Positions 43,276 to 52,357 of a DNA stretch of 64,000 bases are shown in pieces (position 1 is the first letter of the stretch; every line of letters begins with the position of its first letter). This stretch comes from Streptomyces sp. RPT161 (GTDB lineage Bacteria > Actinomycetota > Actinomycetes > Streptomycetales > Streptomycetaceae). A program made the position numbers and the translations under genes. The stretch is taken from contig NZ_JAPZVN010000011.1 of the NCBI RefSeq assembly GCF_027533845.1, positions 62,001 to 126,000 on the forward strand. Direction: 5' to 3'. The notes under the pieces are model-generated. The model had not been told where the DNA came from. It made no database searches and saw nothing but the letters and a program-made list of their open reading frames with translations.

Positions 43276-44272
43276 ACTGCGAACCGGGCGAGCTGGTGCA
43301 CTTGTTCGTGCCGAGCGTGGATGTGGCCCTGAGCGAGGGGAGAGCAACGGCCCAGGCGCACACGGCGAGTTGGCTGAGGAGGGCGACGGACCTCCTGACC
43401 GCACCGGTCTCAGCCCCGGCGGCCTGGGAGCGAACGGACGGCGACGTGACAGCCGCGGACCCGTACGACTACCGCAAGGCGGTGGCCGCGACGATCGCGG
43501 ACATCAAGGCGGGACGCCTGGACAAGGCCGTCCTGCCCCGGCCCGTGATCCTCACCGGCGGGCCCGTGGGCCTACCCGCGACCTACCTGGCCGGCCGCAG
43601 GGTCAACACCCCGTCCGTTCCTTCCTTTTGGGCCTGGGTGGCTGGCTGGCAGGCAGCGGACTCCAGCCCGGAGACCGTCGTCGAGGCGGAGCGGGAAGGC
43701 AGGGTCGCCACCCAGCCACTGGCGGGCACGCGCGCCCTGGGCACGGACGCGGCGGAAAACGAGCGCCTGCGGCGGGAGTTGCTGGCCGACCCGAAGGAGG
43801 TGCACGAGCACGCCGTCTCCGTACGGCTGGCCTGCCAGGAAGTCACGGACGTCTGCCGTCCCGGCTCGGTGGTCGTGGAGGAATTCATGGACGCCAAGGA
43901 ACGCGGATCCGTCCAGCACCTGGCCTCGCGCGTGAGCGGTCTGCTGCGGGAGGGCCAAGGCCCCCTGGGACGCGTTCAGGGTGCTGTTCCCCGCGGGTAC
44001 GGTGACGGGCGCACCGAAGGGGGAGGCCCTGGCGGCGCTGTCCCGGTACGAGGAGGCGCCGCGAGGCTTGTACGGCGGCGCTGTGATCACGGCAGACACG
44101 GAAGGTGTCGTGGACGCGGCACTGGTCCTGCGGACGGTTTTCCACCACGATGGGCGAACGTGGCTCAGAGCGGGCCGCGGGAGTCATGGCAGGGTCGACT
44201 CCGAACAGGGGGTTCGAGGTAACTCGGGAGAAGCTCCGCAGCATCGCCCCCCACATCCGCCACCGGCGACAA
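43276..44272 (+). pseudogene. Degraded salicylate synthase (MbtI/Irp9 type)
   Basis: Pieces of one chorismate-utilising protein appear in different frames: YRKAVAATIADIKAGRLDKA, RSFLLGLGGW, TQPLAGTRALG, VEEFMDAKERGSVQHLASRV, then WDAFRVLFPAGTVTGAPKGE, YGGAVITADTEGVVDAALVL, and GVMAGSTPNRGFEVTREKLR. Frame changes occur near 43615, 43650, 43960 and 44177. The QPLAGTRA and TGAPK motifs are those of salicylate synthases, which turn chorismate into salicylate for siderophores. With the adjacent broken ABC gene this is a remnant siderophore locus. No NRPS partner is present. Confidence 0.8.
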
Positions 44273-44325
44273 GTCCGCCCGCCGCACGGGTGTGTCGGTC
44301 CCACGCCACACGCTGACCTGGAGTC

Positions 44326-45219
44326 CTAGACGACCACGACCCGGCGCCCGCGCGTGTGACCGGCGTGGCTGTCGATGTGCGCCGCCGTGGCCTCGGCGAG
44401 CGTGTACGACTTCTCGACCGGGATGTGGAGCTTTCCCCGCGAGATGAGGCCGGCGGCCTCAGCGAGCGCTTCCGGCATGCTCCCGGCCACGCCGGAGAAT
44501 CGGACACCGAACTCCGGCGCGGCGAGATCGGCGATGGAGATCACCTTCTGCGGATCCCCGGTCAGCTCGACGAGCTCACGGATCACGCCCGAGCCGGCCA
44601 GATCGAGAGCCGCGTCGACGTGGCCGAGCTGCCGCACCCGCTCGACCCAGCCCTCGCCGTACGTCGTGGCGATGGCGCCCAGGCCCCGCAGATAGTCCTG
44701 GTTCGCGGCCCCAGCCGTGCCGATCACCGTGATGCCGCGGTCGCGGGCGATCTGCAGCACCGCCGATCCGACTCCGCCGGACGCACCGCTGACCAGCAGC
44801 GTCTGCCCGGACCGCACACCGACCTGGCGGATGACGCGCAGCGCGGTCTCCACCACGGAGGGGTACCCGGCCGCCTCTTCGAACGTCAACCCATCGGGCA
44901 TACGGGCCCAGGCCGACAGCACGGCGAACTCGGCATAGGTGCTTGAGCCTTCGCCGAAGACGTGGTCGCCGACCTCGACCCCGTCGACGCCCTCGCCGAC
45001 CTCGTCCACCACCCCGGCGGCATCCTGTCCGACCCCGGCGGGCAACTCGATGGGATGGACCTTCTGGAACTGGCCTTCACGGATCCTCCAGTCGACGGGG
45101 TTCACGCCCGCCGCCCGCACGGCGATGCGTACCTGGCCGGGGCCCGCGTGGGGCTCCTCGGCGTCTACGAGTTGCAGAACGTCCGGACCGCCGAACTCGG
45201 CGAAGCTCACCTTCTTCAT
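44326..45219 (-). CDS. NADP-dependent zinc-type alcohol dehydrogenase/quinone oxidoreductase
   Basis: 297 aa MDR-family protein. GADH-like N-terminus (AGPGQVRIAVRAAGVNPVDW), then LLVSGASGGVGSAVLQIARD (cofactor-binding) and TAAHIDSHAGHTRGRRVVVV at the C-terminus, close to QorA-type quinone reductases without zinc ligands. It is divergent from the TetR gene, with a 15-bp palindrome between, so it is probably the repressor's target for detoxification of quinones or aldehydes. Confidence 0.9.
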   Translation of the reverse strand: MKKVSFAEFGGPDVLQLVDAEEPHAGPGQVRIAVRAAGVNPVDWRIREGQFQKVHPIELPAGVGQDAAGVVDEVGEGVDGVEVGDHVFGEGSSTYAEFAVLSAWARMPDGLTFEEAAGYPSVVETALRVIRQVGVRSGQTLLVSGASGGVGSAVLQIARDRGITVIGTAGAANQDYLRGLGAIATTYGEGWVERVRQLGHVDAALDLAGSGVIRELVELTGDPQKVISIADLAAPEFGVRFSGVAGSMPEALAEAAGLISRGKLHIPVEKSYTLAEATAAHIDSHAGHTRGRRVVVV

Positions 45220-45233
45220 GCGGCCGACCGTAG

Positions 45234-45248
45234 CACTAACGGTTAGTG
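45234..45248. promoter_or_regulatory. TetR-type operator between oxidoreductase and TetR genes
   Basis: CACTAAC and GTTAGTG arms around a single G form an exact palindrome in the divergent intergenic region, 15 bp from the oxidoreductase start. Position fits binding by the adjacent TetR protein. Confidence 0.75.
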
Positions 45249-45290
45249 TTTCGAAACAGTTCCGTCTTTGTGTCTGATAGCGTCAGGCCC

Positions 45291-45878
45291 ATGAACGAGC
45301 CGTCCGGACGCCGTGAACGTAAGAAGGCCGCGACCCGCCAGAAGATCGCTGACGCCGCCCTGCGGCTCTTCCTGGAACGCGGGTACGACGCGGTGGGCAT
45401 CCGAGACGTGGCCGCTGAGGCCGACGTGGCCGTCACCACGCTCTTCTCCCACTTCGCCTCGAAAGAGGCCCTGGTGTTCGAGCAGGACGAAGACTTCGAG
45501 CAACGCCTCACGCAGGCGGTCACCGGCCGGGCGCCGCACGAGCCGCTCATCCCTGCGCTGCGCCGCGAGATGCAGGCCCTGGTGCGACACTGCGCGGCGG
45601 ACAGCGCCGCCCCGATCTGGCGCATGGTCGACGAATCACCTGCCCTGCGGGAGTACGAGGAGTCGATGAGGCTGCGCCACGCACAGTCGCTGGCCACGGC
45701 CATCGCCGCCGATCTCGACCTGTCGCACACCACAACGGCCTGCCGGACGATCGCGAGGTTCGTGATCGACGCCCATTCGCTGGCCCGTGAGGCGGCCGAC
45801 CCCGAGGCCGCTGTGGACGAGATCTTCCGGATGATCGAGGCGGCCTGGGAGGTCACCTGCCGTTCTCAACGCGCGTGA
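45291..45878 (+). CDS. TetR-family repressor
   Basis: 195 aa. TetR helix-turn-helix IADAALRLFLERGYDAVGIR then DVAAEADVAVTTLFSHFAS, and a C-terminal ligand domain. The start ATG 45291 is chosen for the typical short N-terminus; an in-frame GTG at 45246 overlaps the operator and is less likely. Probably regulates the divergent quinone oxidoreductase and itself. Confidence 0.88.
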   Translation: MNEPSGRRERKKAATRQKIADAALRLFLERGYDAVGIRDVAAEADVAVTTLFSHFASKEALVFEQDEDFEQRLTQAVTGRAPHEPLIPALRREMQALVRHCAADSAAPIWRMVDESPALREYEESMRLRHAQSLATAIAADLDLSHTTTACRTIARFVIDAHSLAREAADPEAAVDEIFRMIEAAWEVTCRSQRA

Positions 45879-46162
45879 GGAACAGTTCCTCCAGGTAGGA
45901 CAGGGGCCAGTCGGGACGGTCTTGACGGTGCTGGGGCCGGGGTGGCCTGCGGGCAGCGGGCCGAGCCGCACATTCCGATCAATGCCTTGCTGTCGGGGCC
46001 GATGGCGGTGCCGATGGGGGCGGCGCCAACTCCGCCGCTCCAGGGGCGCAAGTCGTCACAGGAACGGGCCAACCCACATGATGCGGGCCTGCCGTCACTC
46101 GTATGGCGGATGGTTCGCCAGCGTCGCCCTTGTACCTGGTGAGGTTGCCGACAATCAACCTC

Positions 46163-46855
46163 ATGACCTCTTCTGCGCCCTTGGGGCGACGCCACGTACT
46201 GCGTCAGGCAGCGGTTGCCGCCCTTGCCGGGGCAGGGCTGTTTGCGACGGCCGGGCCGGCGGCCCACGCAGCCTCGCGCCGGGCGGATGCGCTGCTGCCA
46301 CCCATCGCACAGACCGTCAACCTCAGCCTGAACATCTTCGGGGCCTCTCTGGTCCTGCCACTGCCCAAGCCGCTTCCGCGGCTGAACTTCCTTGGCTCGC
46401 AGACCGTGAAGATCCTCATCGGCGGCACCGACTTCGTCCGTATGCAGATCCTGAGCCTGTCGCTGGAGGCAGACCATCCACTGCTGGGGAAGGTCACCTT
46501 GAGCGAGCCGGACATCGACACCTCACCGAGCAGCATCCTCAAGCTGGGCCCCGCCGGGCTCATCGAGACCTTGCTCATGTCACCGAAGATGACCATCGAC
46601 CGGCTTGGTGACCTCGCCGGCCCTCTGACGTTCAGGATGACGACACCAGCGCAGGCAACCGGCACTCTCACGCACTTCCCGCCGCCGCCCCAGGGCACGA
46701 ATCCCGACGGATCCCCCACCGGCGGCGCCTTCCTCCGCGCCGCGGGGCCGATGAACTTCACACTGGAGGGAGTTCTGCCTTCGGGCGGCACCCTCCCGGA
46801 CCTGACCGCCGTCAAGCTGCAATGGGACGGTGTCAACGAGGGAGCCCTGGCCTGA
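46163..46855 (+). CDS. Exported protein of unknown function (twin-Arg-like signal)
   Basis: 230 aa. The N-terminus MTSSAPLGRRHVLRQAAVAA has RR followed by a hydrophobic AALAGAGLFATAGPAAHA, which could be a Tat or Sec signal. The mature part is beta-strand rich (VNLSLNIFGASLVLPLP, KPLPRLNFLGSQTVKIL) without catalytic motifs I recognise. The start ATG 46163 has GTGAGG about 15-18 nt upstream, so the exact start is unsure. Function unknown. Confidence 0.6.
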   Translation: MTSSAPLGRRHVLRQAAVAALAGAGLFATAGPAAHAASRRADALLPPIAQTVNLSLNIFGASLVLPLPKPLPRLNFLGSQTVKILIGGTDFVRMQILSLSLEADHPLLGKVTLSEPDIDTSPSSILKLGPAGLIETLLMSPKMTIDRLGDLAGPLTFRMTTPAQATGTLTHFPPPPQGTNPDGSPTGGAFLRAAGPMNFTLEGVLPSGGTLPDLTAVKLQWDGVNEGALA

Positions 46856-47109
46856 GGCTGGCCCCACCGACGGGGGGATTGTCAGTGCCCGCCGTCACGA
46901 CGTGCCTCAGGCCCGGCGTCGGTGACGGCGGGACTGCAAACCCGGAGCTGGTGGCAAGTACGCCGCCTTCGGTGCCGACTATCGCCCTCAGCGTGTGGCC
47001 ATGCAGCAGGTCAAGCCGTCGTCGAGGTGTGCCCCTAAGAAGCGCCGAAGCCGTACCGGGTTGCTGCTGTGCCCGTTCCCCAGGCCCGCACAGCGGTAGC
47101 GTCGGTCGC

Positions 47110-47634
47110 ATGATCGTATGGCTCAACGGCACCCACGGCGCAGGCAAGACGACGACCAGTGCGCTCGTGCAGCCACTGATCCCGGATTCACGGGTGTTCG
47201 ACGCCGAGAAGGTCGGCGAGACACTCATGGACATCACGCCGGGGCTGCCCAGGACGGACAACTTCCAGCACTGGCCGCCGTGGCGGCAGCTCGTAGTCGA
47301 GACCGCCCGCCGCGTACTCGACTACACCGGCGGCACTCTGGTGATGCCCATGACCGTCCTGGTCGAGCAGTACTGGCGCGAGATCAGCGTGGGCCTCGCC
47401 CAACATGCCATTCCGATACGGCACTTCGTCCTCCACGCTGACCAGGACACCCTCCGCGGGCGCATCGCGGCCGACACCGTTGTTGGCCCCAACTCCCCGT
47501 TCCGTCTCAAATACCTTGAGCCGTACGCCGAGGCGGCCCGCACGTGGCTACACGACGAGGCCGAGGTAGTCGACACCACGCACCTCACGCCCGCCCAGGC
47601 CGCCGTGCGGATCGCAGAGGCCGTCAAGAGTTGA
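47110..47634 (+). CDS. TmrB-like AAA ATPase
   Basis: 174 aa. P-loop GTHGAGKTTTS at the N-terminus, then RVFDAEKVGETLMDITPGLP and TGGTLVMPMTVLVEQYWREI, typical of the TmrB/shikimate-kinase-like family found in antibiotic producers (TmrB gives tunicamycin resistance in Bacillus). The role here is unknown. The start ATG 47110 lacks a strong ribosome site (GGTCGC). Confidence 0.75.
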   Translation: MIVWLNGTHGAGKTTTSALVQPLIPDSRVFDAEKVGETLMDITPGLPRTDNFQHWPPWRQLVVETARRVLDYTGGTLVMPMTVLVEQYWREISVGLAQHAIPIRHFVLHADQDTLRGRIAADTVVGPNSPFRLKYLEPYAEAARTWLHDEAEVVDTTHLTPAQAAVRIAEAVKS

Positions 47635-47639
47635 GGTCC

Positions 47640-47795
47640 AGTCGCCACGCGAAACAGCGGCGCGATGCGGTTCCACTTGGGATTCGGAGGTGAACACCAC
47701 GACCTCGCCGGTGTCGACGGCGGTCGCGGTGCACCGGTAATGCGTCGGCCATGCCTGGCCGTCAAGGTCGGCGAGGTCGCCCTTCCGCCCGTCAC
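47640..47795 (-). pseudogene. Possible patatin-like phospholipase fragment
   Basis: A minus-strand frame reads DLDGQAWPTHYRCTATAVDT then GEVVVFTSESQVEPHRAAVS, which resembles the TAVDxxTGE...V stretch of patatin-like phospholipases, but the catalytic Ser and Asp regions are absent. Likely a short remnant. The remainder of 47796-47965 shows no gene. Confidence 0.35.
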
Positions 47796-47965
47796 TGCCC
47801 TCCTGGCAGCTAGCGCCAAGTGGGCGTTCACTGTCTAGGAATGTTCTGCGCCGCACCCGCTCCGGGAACAGGGTGTGCTCGTCTTGGCGGCCAGGTTGCG
47901 GATGACGGCCGAGACCCACGCTTCCGCCCAGGCGTGCCAAGCCTCCCGACGGTAAAATTCCGCTC

Positions 47966-50305
47966 ATGGGAAGGCGATTGCTCCCATCCTTCGCGCCTGA
48001 ACTGGTCCTTGGGACGAAAGGCGATTCCCAGGTCATCCTTCCGAGCCGCTCCTACCACTTCGGGCGCGACCCGATGGGGGAAGTTGTGTGCGCGGATCCC
48101 CGGGTCTCCTGGCACCATGCGGTGCTTCGTCCGGCCAGGGGCGGCTGGATACTGGCGGACGCAGGCAGTGCCAACGGAACGTACGCCGACGGCCGACGAG
48201 TGCGTCATGCTCAGGTCGGTCCGGGCAGCGTCATAAGGTTCGGGGACCCCGACGACGGTCCGTGGGTAACGCTCAGCAGCGTGCCGGGTGCCCCAGAGAG
48301 CCGGACCGCCCCGGCGGAGGTGCCGTCGGCGACGGGCGAGTTCCGCAGCCCGATCTTGATCCGGCCACTGCCGGTACGCACGATCAGGATCGGTCGTTCA
48401 CCTGACAACGACCTCGTCGTCGACGATCTCCTGGTCTCACGCGACCACGCGGAACTCAGGGCACGGCCCGACGGCAGCTACGAGATCGTTGATCTGGGCA
48501 GCCACAACGGTACGTATCTCAATGGCCAGCCGGTCTTGCGGGCGGTGGTTCATCAGGGCGACATCATCGGCATCGGTCACGCGGACTTCCGCCTCGTCGG
48601 GAACGAGCTCCTGGAGTTCGTCGACATCGGTGAGGTCTCGCTGAGCGTCCAGGATCTGGAGGTGCGGGTCGACGACGGCCGCAAGACGCTCCTTGAGCGC
48701 CTGTCGTTTCCCGTCGGGGAAAAGTGCCTGCTCGCTGTCGTCGGTCCGAGCGGCTCAGGCAAGTCCACCCTTCTCAACGCGCTCACCGGCCTGCGCCCGG
48801 CGGACGGTGGCACGGTCCTGTACGACGGCCGCGATCTCTACCGGGACTACGCGGAGCTGCGCCAACGGATCGGCCTGGTGCCGCAGGAGGACATCCTGCA
48901 CTCCCAGCTGTCCGTGCGCCGAGCTCTGAGCTACGCCGCCGAGCTGCGCTTCCCGGCAGACACCGACAAGACCGAGCGGCAGTCGCGGGTGGACGAGGTG
49001 ATCAGCGACCTGGGCCTGGAGGCCCGAGCCGACCAGAGGATCCACAGCCTGTCGGGCGGCCAGCGCAAGAGGGTCAGTGTGGCCCTCGAACTGCTCACCA
49101 AGCCGTCACTCCTCTTCCTGGATGAGCCGACCTCGGGCCTAGACCCCGGTATGGACCGCTCGGTGATGAAGATGCTGCGCGGCCTCGCGGACGACGGACG
49201 CACCGTCATCGTCGTGACCCACAGCGTGCTCAACCTCGATGTGTGCGACCGTCTCCTCGTCCTCGCCCCCGGGGGCAGGCTCGCCTACTACGGGCCGCCG
49301 GACAAGACTTTGCCCACCCTCGGGTTCGACCACTGGCCCGAGGCGTTCGAAGCGTTCGAGCACGACAAGGAACGGGACTGGGCCGCCGAATACCGCGCTT
49401 CGCCCCTGCACGATGAGTACATCGTCGAGGCCATGGAACAGCCGCGCCCCAGGAGCTGCCCGGGGCATGCGACCGTCCAGCTGCCCAAGCCACAGAGCAG
49501 GACCGTCCAGCTCGGTACGCTGATTCGCCGCTATGCGGCCGTACTCGCGTCCGACCGGACCTTCTTGACGATCATGGTCGCGTTGCCGTTCGTCATGGGG
49601 GCGATGGCTCGTGCTCTCGCAGGGAGCCAGCTCAATCAGAACACGGCGCTCAACGCGCTCCTCATCCTGTGCGTCGGAGGGGTGCTCACCGGGGCGGCCA
49701 ACGCCGTGCGGGAGCTGGCCAAGGAGCGGGCGATCTACCAGCGGGAGCGGGCAGTGGGGCTGTCTCGTGCTGCCTACCTGTTCTCCAAGATCGTGGTACT
49801 TGGCGCCATCACTGTGGGCCAGGCCGTGGTGCTCACTCTCGTCGGGCTTTCCGGAGTGGGTCTGGGGATCCATGGCCGGGGCGCGGTGTCTCTTCCGCCG
49901 CTCCTTGAGATCACCCTCGCCGTGGCGCTGCTCTCCTTCACTTCCATGATGCTGGGACTGCTCGTCTCCGCGCTGGTGCGGAAGGAGGAGGGCACCATGC
50001 CGCTGCTGGTCTTTGTCACCCTCGTCCAGGTTGTGTTCTGCGGCGCGCTGCTCAAGCTCAACGGAGTGCTCGGGCTGGAGCAGCTCTCCTGGCTGGTGGC
50101 GTCGCGCTGGGCGTTCGGTGCCGTCGCCGGGACGGTCGACCTGCATGCCATCGCGCCCTCGACCAACACCGCGGATCCGCTCTTCACGCACTCGCCGGGC
50201 GTTTGGGGGCTGAACATGGGCATGATGCTCGTGCTCTCGGTCATTGAGGGCATCCTCGTGTTGAGAATGCTGCGTCGGCACGAACCCGCCATCATGCGGA
50301 AGTAG
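47966..50305 (+). CDS. FHA-FHA-ABC ATPase-ABC2 permease fusion transporter
   Basis: 779 aa. Two FHA domains (about 10-100 with SYHFGRDPMGEVVCADPRVS; about 125-215 with IRIGRSPDNDLVVDDLLVSR and HNGTYLNG) bind phospho-Thr peptides. An ABC ATPase has Walker A GPSGSGKST (260-268), signature LSGGQRKR (362-369) and Walker B LLFLDEP. A C-terminal ABC2 permease has several membrane segments from about 525. The FHA domains imply control by Ser/Thr kinases (Pkn-type), as for the mycobacterial Rv1747 exporter. No ribosome site is visible before ATG 47966, so it may be leaderless or poorly translated. Confidence 0.9.
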   Translation: MGRRLLPSFAPELVLGTKGDSQVILPSRSYHFGRDPMGEVVCADPRVSWHHAVLRPARGGWILADAGSANGTYADGRRVRHAQVGPGSVIRFGDPDDGPWVTLSSVPGAPESRTAPAEVPSATGEFRSPILIRPLPVRTIRIGRSPDNDLVVDDLLVSRDHAELRARPDGSYEIVDLGSHNGTYLNGQPVLRAVVHQGDIIGIGHADFRLVGNELLEFVDIGEVSLSVQDLEVRVDDGRKTLLERLSFPVGEKCLLAVVGPSGSGKSTLLNALTGLRPADGGTVLYDGRDLYRDYAELRQRIGLVPQEDILHSQLSVRRALSYAAELRFPADTDKTERQSRVDEVISDLGLEARADQRIHSLSGGQRKRVSVALELLTKPSLLFLDEPTSGLDPGMDRSVMKMLRGLADDGRTVIVVTHSVLNLDVCDRLLVLAPGGRLAYYGPPDKTLPTLGFDHWPEAFEAFEHDKERDWAAEYRASPLHDEYIVEAMEQPRPRSCPGHATVQLPKPQSRTVQLGTLIRRYAAVLASDRTFLTIMVALPFVMGAMARALAGSQLNQNTALNALLILCVGGVLTGAANAVRELAKERAIYQRERAVGLSRAAYLFSKIVVLGAITVGQAVVLTLVGLSGVGLGIHGRGAVSLPPLLEITLAVALLSFTSMMLGLLVSALVRKEEGTMPLLVFVTLVQVVFCGALLKLNGVLGLEQLSWLVASRWAFGAVAGTVDLHAIAPSTNTADPLFTHSPGVWGLNMGMMLVLSVIEGILVLRMLRRHEPAIMRK

Positions 50306-50635
50306 TGGCACAGACTCGGCGCGGTTCTGGCGTGCGTCCCCATCCGCCCGACTCGGCTCGCCGCTTACCGTTGTCACCCTGTCATGCTTGGTGATGTTGG
50401 TTTTGAGTCGATGCCAGCGGACGCCGAGCCGGAGTCGATGGCGTACTGCAACGGCTGCGGTCCCCGGCTGCTGGCGGTGTCCGGCGGCACTCCATCACGC
50501 CGCTTCGTGGATGACCTGGACAGAGGCGAGCGTGGAGGAGCCACTCAGCAACCCCACAGGGAGCAGGCGAGCACTGGGCCTGCGGGAGCCCGCGGGCTAT
50601 GAAGGGAGTCGACCGACGGGCCACCGCCACGCCGT
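50306..50635. other. Intergenic region between convergent genes
   Basis: 330 bp. A plus frame at 50411-50602 (MPADAEPESMAYCNGCGPRL...) has a CxxC but is short and unsupported. No terminator of standard form was found. Confidence 0.35.
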
Positions 50636-52060
50636 TCAGCCAGCGGTGCCTTTGCCGCCGCTGATCATCGAGGGCGACGGTGCAGGCTTCTGGCTCCCCC
50701 CACGCAGTACGACGCGAGGGCCGTACTGTTTGGCCAGTTGGTCCGTGACGCGGCGCAGGTCGTCCAGGAACAGTTGGGCCAGCTCACCGCTGAACCCGTG
50801 CCGGACCACCACGCGCAGGACGGCCAGGTCCGCGCGGTTGCGCGGAAGGGTGTACGCGGGGACCTGCCAGCCTCGTTCGCGCAGGGTGCGGGAGACATCG
50901 AAGACGGTGAAGTTGCCGGCCTCCGGGGCCAGATGGAAAGCGAGCACCGGAAGTTGGGATCCGTCACTGAGCAGCCGGTAAGGGCCGATCGCGGCGATCT
51001 CCTCGGCCAGTGCCCGCGCGATGCTACGGCAGCGTCCTTGAATCCGGCGCAGCCCGCTGCGGCCGTAGCGCAGGAAGCTGTAGTACTGGGCCACCACCTG
51101 GGAGGCGGGACGTGAGAAGCTTAGCCCGAGGGTCGGCATATGGCCGCCGAGGTAGTTGACCTGGAAGATCAGCTCCTGCGGGACGGTCTCGGCGTCACGC
51201 CAGACCGCCCAGCCGATGCTGGGGTAGACCAGGCCGAACTTGTGGCCGGAGGCGTTGATGGACACCACGCGGTGCAACCGGAAGTCCCAGTCGAGGTCAG
51301 GATCCATGAAGGGGGCGACCATGGCCCCGGAGGCCCCGTCCACGTGGACGGGGATGTCGATGCCGGTCCGCTGCTGGAGGGCATCCAGCGCGGCGCAGAT
51401 CCGGTCGACGGGTTCGTAGGAGCCGTCGAGGGTGGAACCCAGGACGGAGACGACACCGATGGTGTTCTGGTCGCAGTACTGGGCGAGGAGTTCCTGGGTG
51501 AGGTGGTAGCGGCCGTTCTCCAGCGGGACGAGTCGTGGCTCCACGTCGAAGTACCGGGCGAACTTCTTCCAGCAGACCTGGACGTTGGCGCCCATCACCA
51601 GGTTGGGGCGACCGGAATCGAGGCCACTTGCGCGGCGACGCTCCCGCCAGCGGTGTTTGAGTACCAGTCCGGCGAGCATCGCGGCCTCACTGGAGCCGGT
51701 GGTGGAGCAGCCGACACAGGCGTCCGGAAACGGCGCGTTCCACAACCGTGCGAGCATGCGCACGCACCGTTCCTCCATGGCCGCGGTCTGCGGGTACTCC
51801 TCGCGGTCGACGGCGTTCTTCGCCAACGACTCGTCCATCAGCGCCCGTGCCTGGGGCTCCATCCAACTGGTCGCGAAAGTGGCCAGGTTGAGCCGCGCGT
51901 TGCCGTCCAGCATCAGTTCGTCGTGGACCAACCGGTAGGCGGCCTCCGGCTCCATCTCCTCCTCAGGCAACTCCGTACGGGCAAGACGCAACGGCGCACC
52001 GGACGACACGTGATCATCACAGGTACAGCTTGGTGGGCAGGCAGCATGCTGCAATGCCAC
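50636..52060 (-). CDS. Glutamate decarboxylase (PLP-dependent)
   Basis: 474 aa. Group II PLP decarboxylase: HDELMLDGNARLNLATFATS, MEPQARALMDESLAKN, TTGSSEAAMLAGL, HVDGASGAMVAPF, and the PLP-Lys in INASGHKFGLVYP. It converts glutamate to GABA, consuming a proton. The start is GTG 52060, with AAGGAG 7 nt upstream; further-upstream starts at 52111 or 52132 are less likely. The N-terminus has an unusual Cys-rich stretch (HAACPPSCTCDDH). It is followed upstream on the same strand by an MFS gene, not the usual GadC antiporter. Confidence 0.92.
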   Translation of the reverse strand: MALQHAACPPSCTCDDHVSSGAPLRLARTELPEEEMEPEAAYRLVHDELMLDGNARLNLATFATSWMEPQARALMDESLAKNAVDREEYPQTAAMEERCVRMLARLWNAPFPDACVGCSTTGSSEAAMLAGLVLKHRWRERRRASGLDSGRPNLVMGANVQVCWKKFARYFDVEPRLVPLENGRYHLTQELLAQYCDQNTIGVVSVLGSTLDGSYEPVDRICAALDALQQRTGIDIPVHVDGASGAMVAPFMDPDLDWDFRLHRVVSINASGHKFGLVYPSIGWAVWRDAETVPQELIFQVNYLGGHMPTLGLSFSRPASQVVAQYYSFLRYGRSGLRRIQGRCRSIARALAEEIAAIGPYRLLSDGSQLPVLAFHLAPEAGNFTVFDVSRTLRERGWQVPAYTLPRNRADLAVLRVVVRHGFSGELAQLFLDDLRRVTDQLAKQYGPRVVLRGGSQKPAPSPSMISGGKGTAG

Positions 52061-52357
52061 AACGGGCTCCTTCCAGGAAGTCGGAGGACCTCCCTCCGCA
52101 GGTACGGACATGGACGCTACGCCGTCGACCACACCGGTTCTTGACAGTTCTGTCCCGCTTTGCTGGCATATTGCCGAGACGAGAACGTGGCTTTCCGGCG
52201 ATACGACAACTCGTGCGACATCCGCACGACAGGCCGCCGTAGGCGCCCGACCTCGGCAACTCGGCCACCATCCGTCGAATACGTGCCACCACGCTTACCC
52301 CCCACCGCCGAAGTAGAAGTCGCTGGGGCAGAAGGCTGGGCCGCGCCGGGGGGCCGT
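52061..52357. other. Intergenic region between MFS and GAD genes
   Basis: About 300 bp between two minus-strand genes. It should carry the GAD promoter. Nothing further recognised. Confidence 0.35.
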
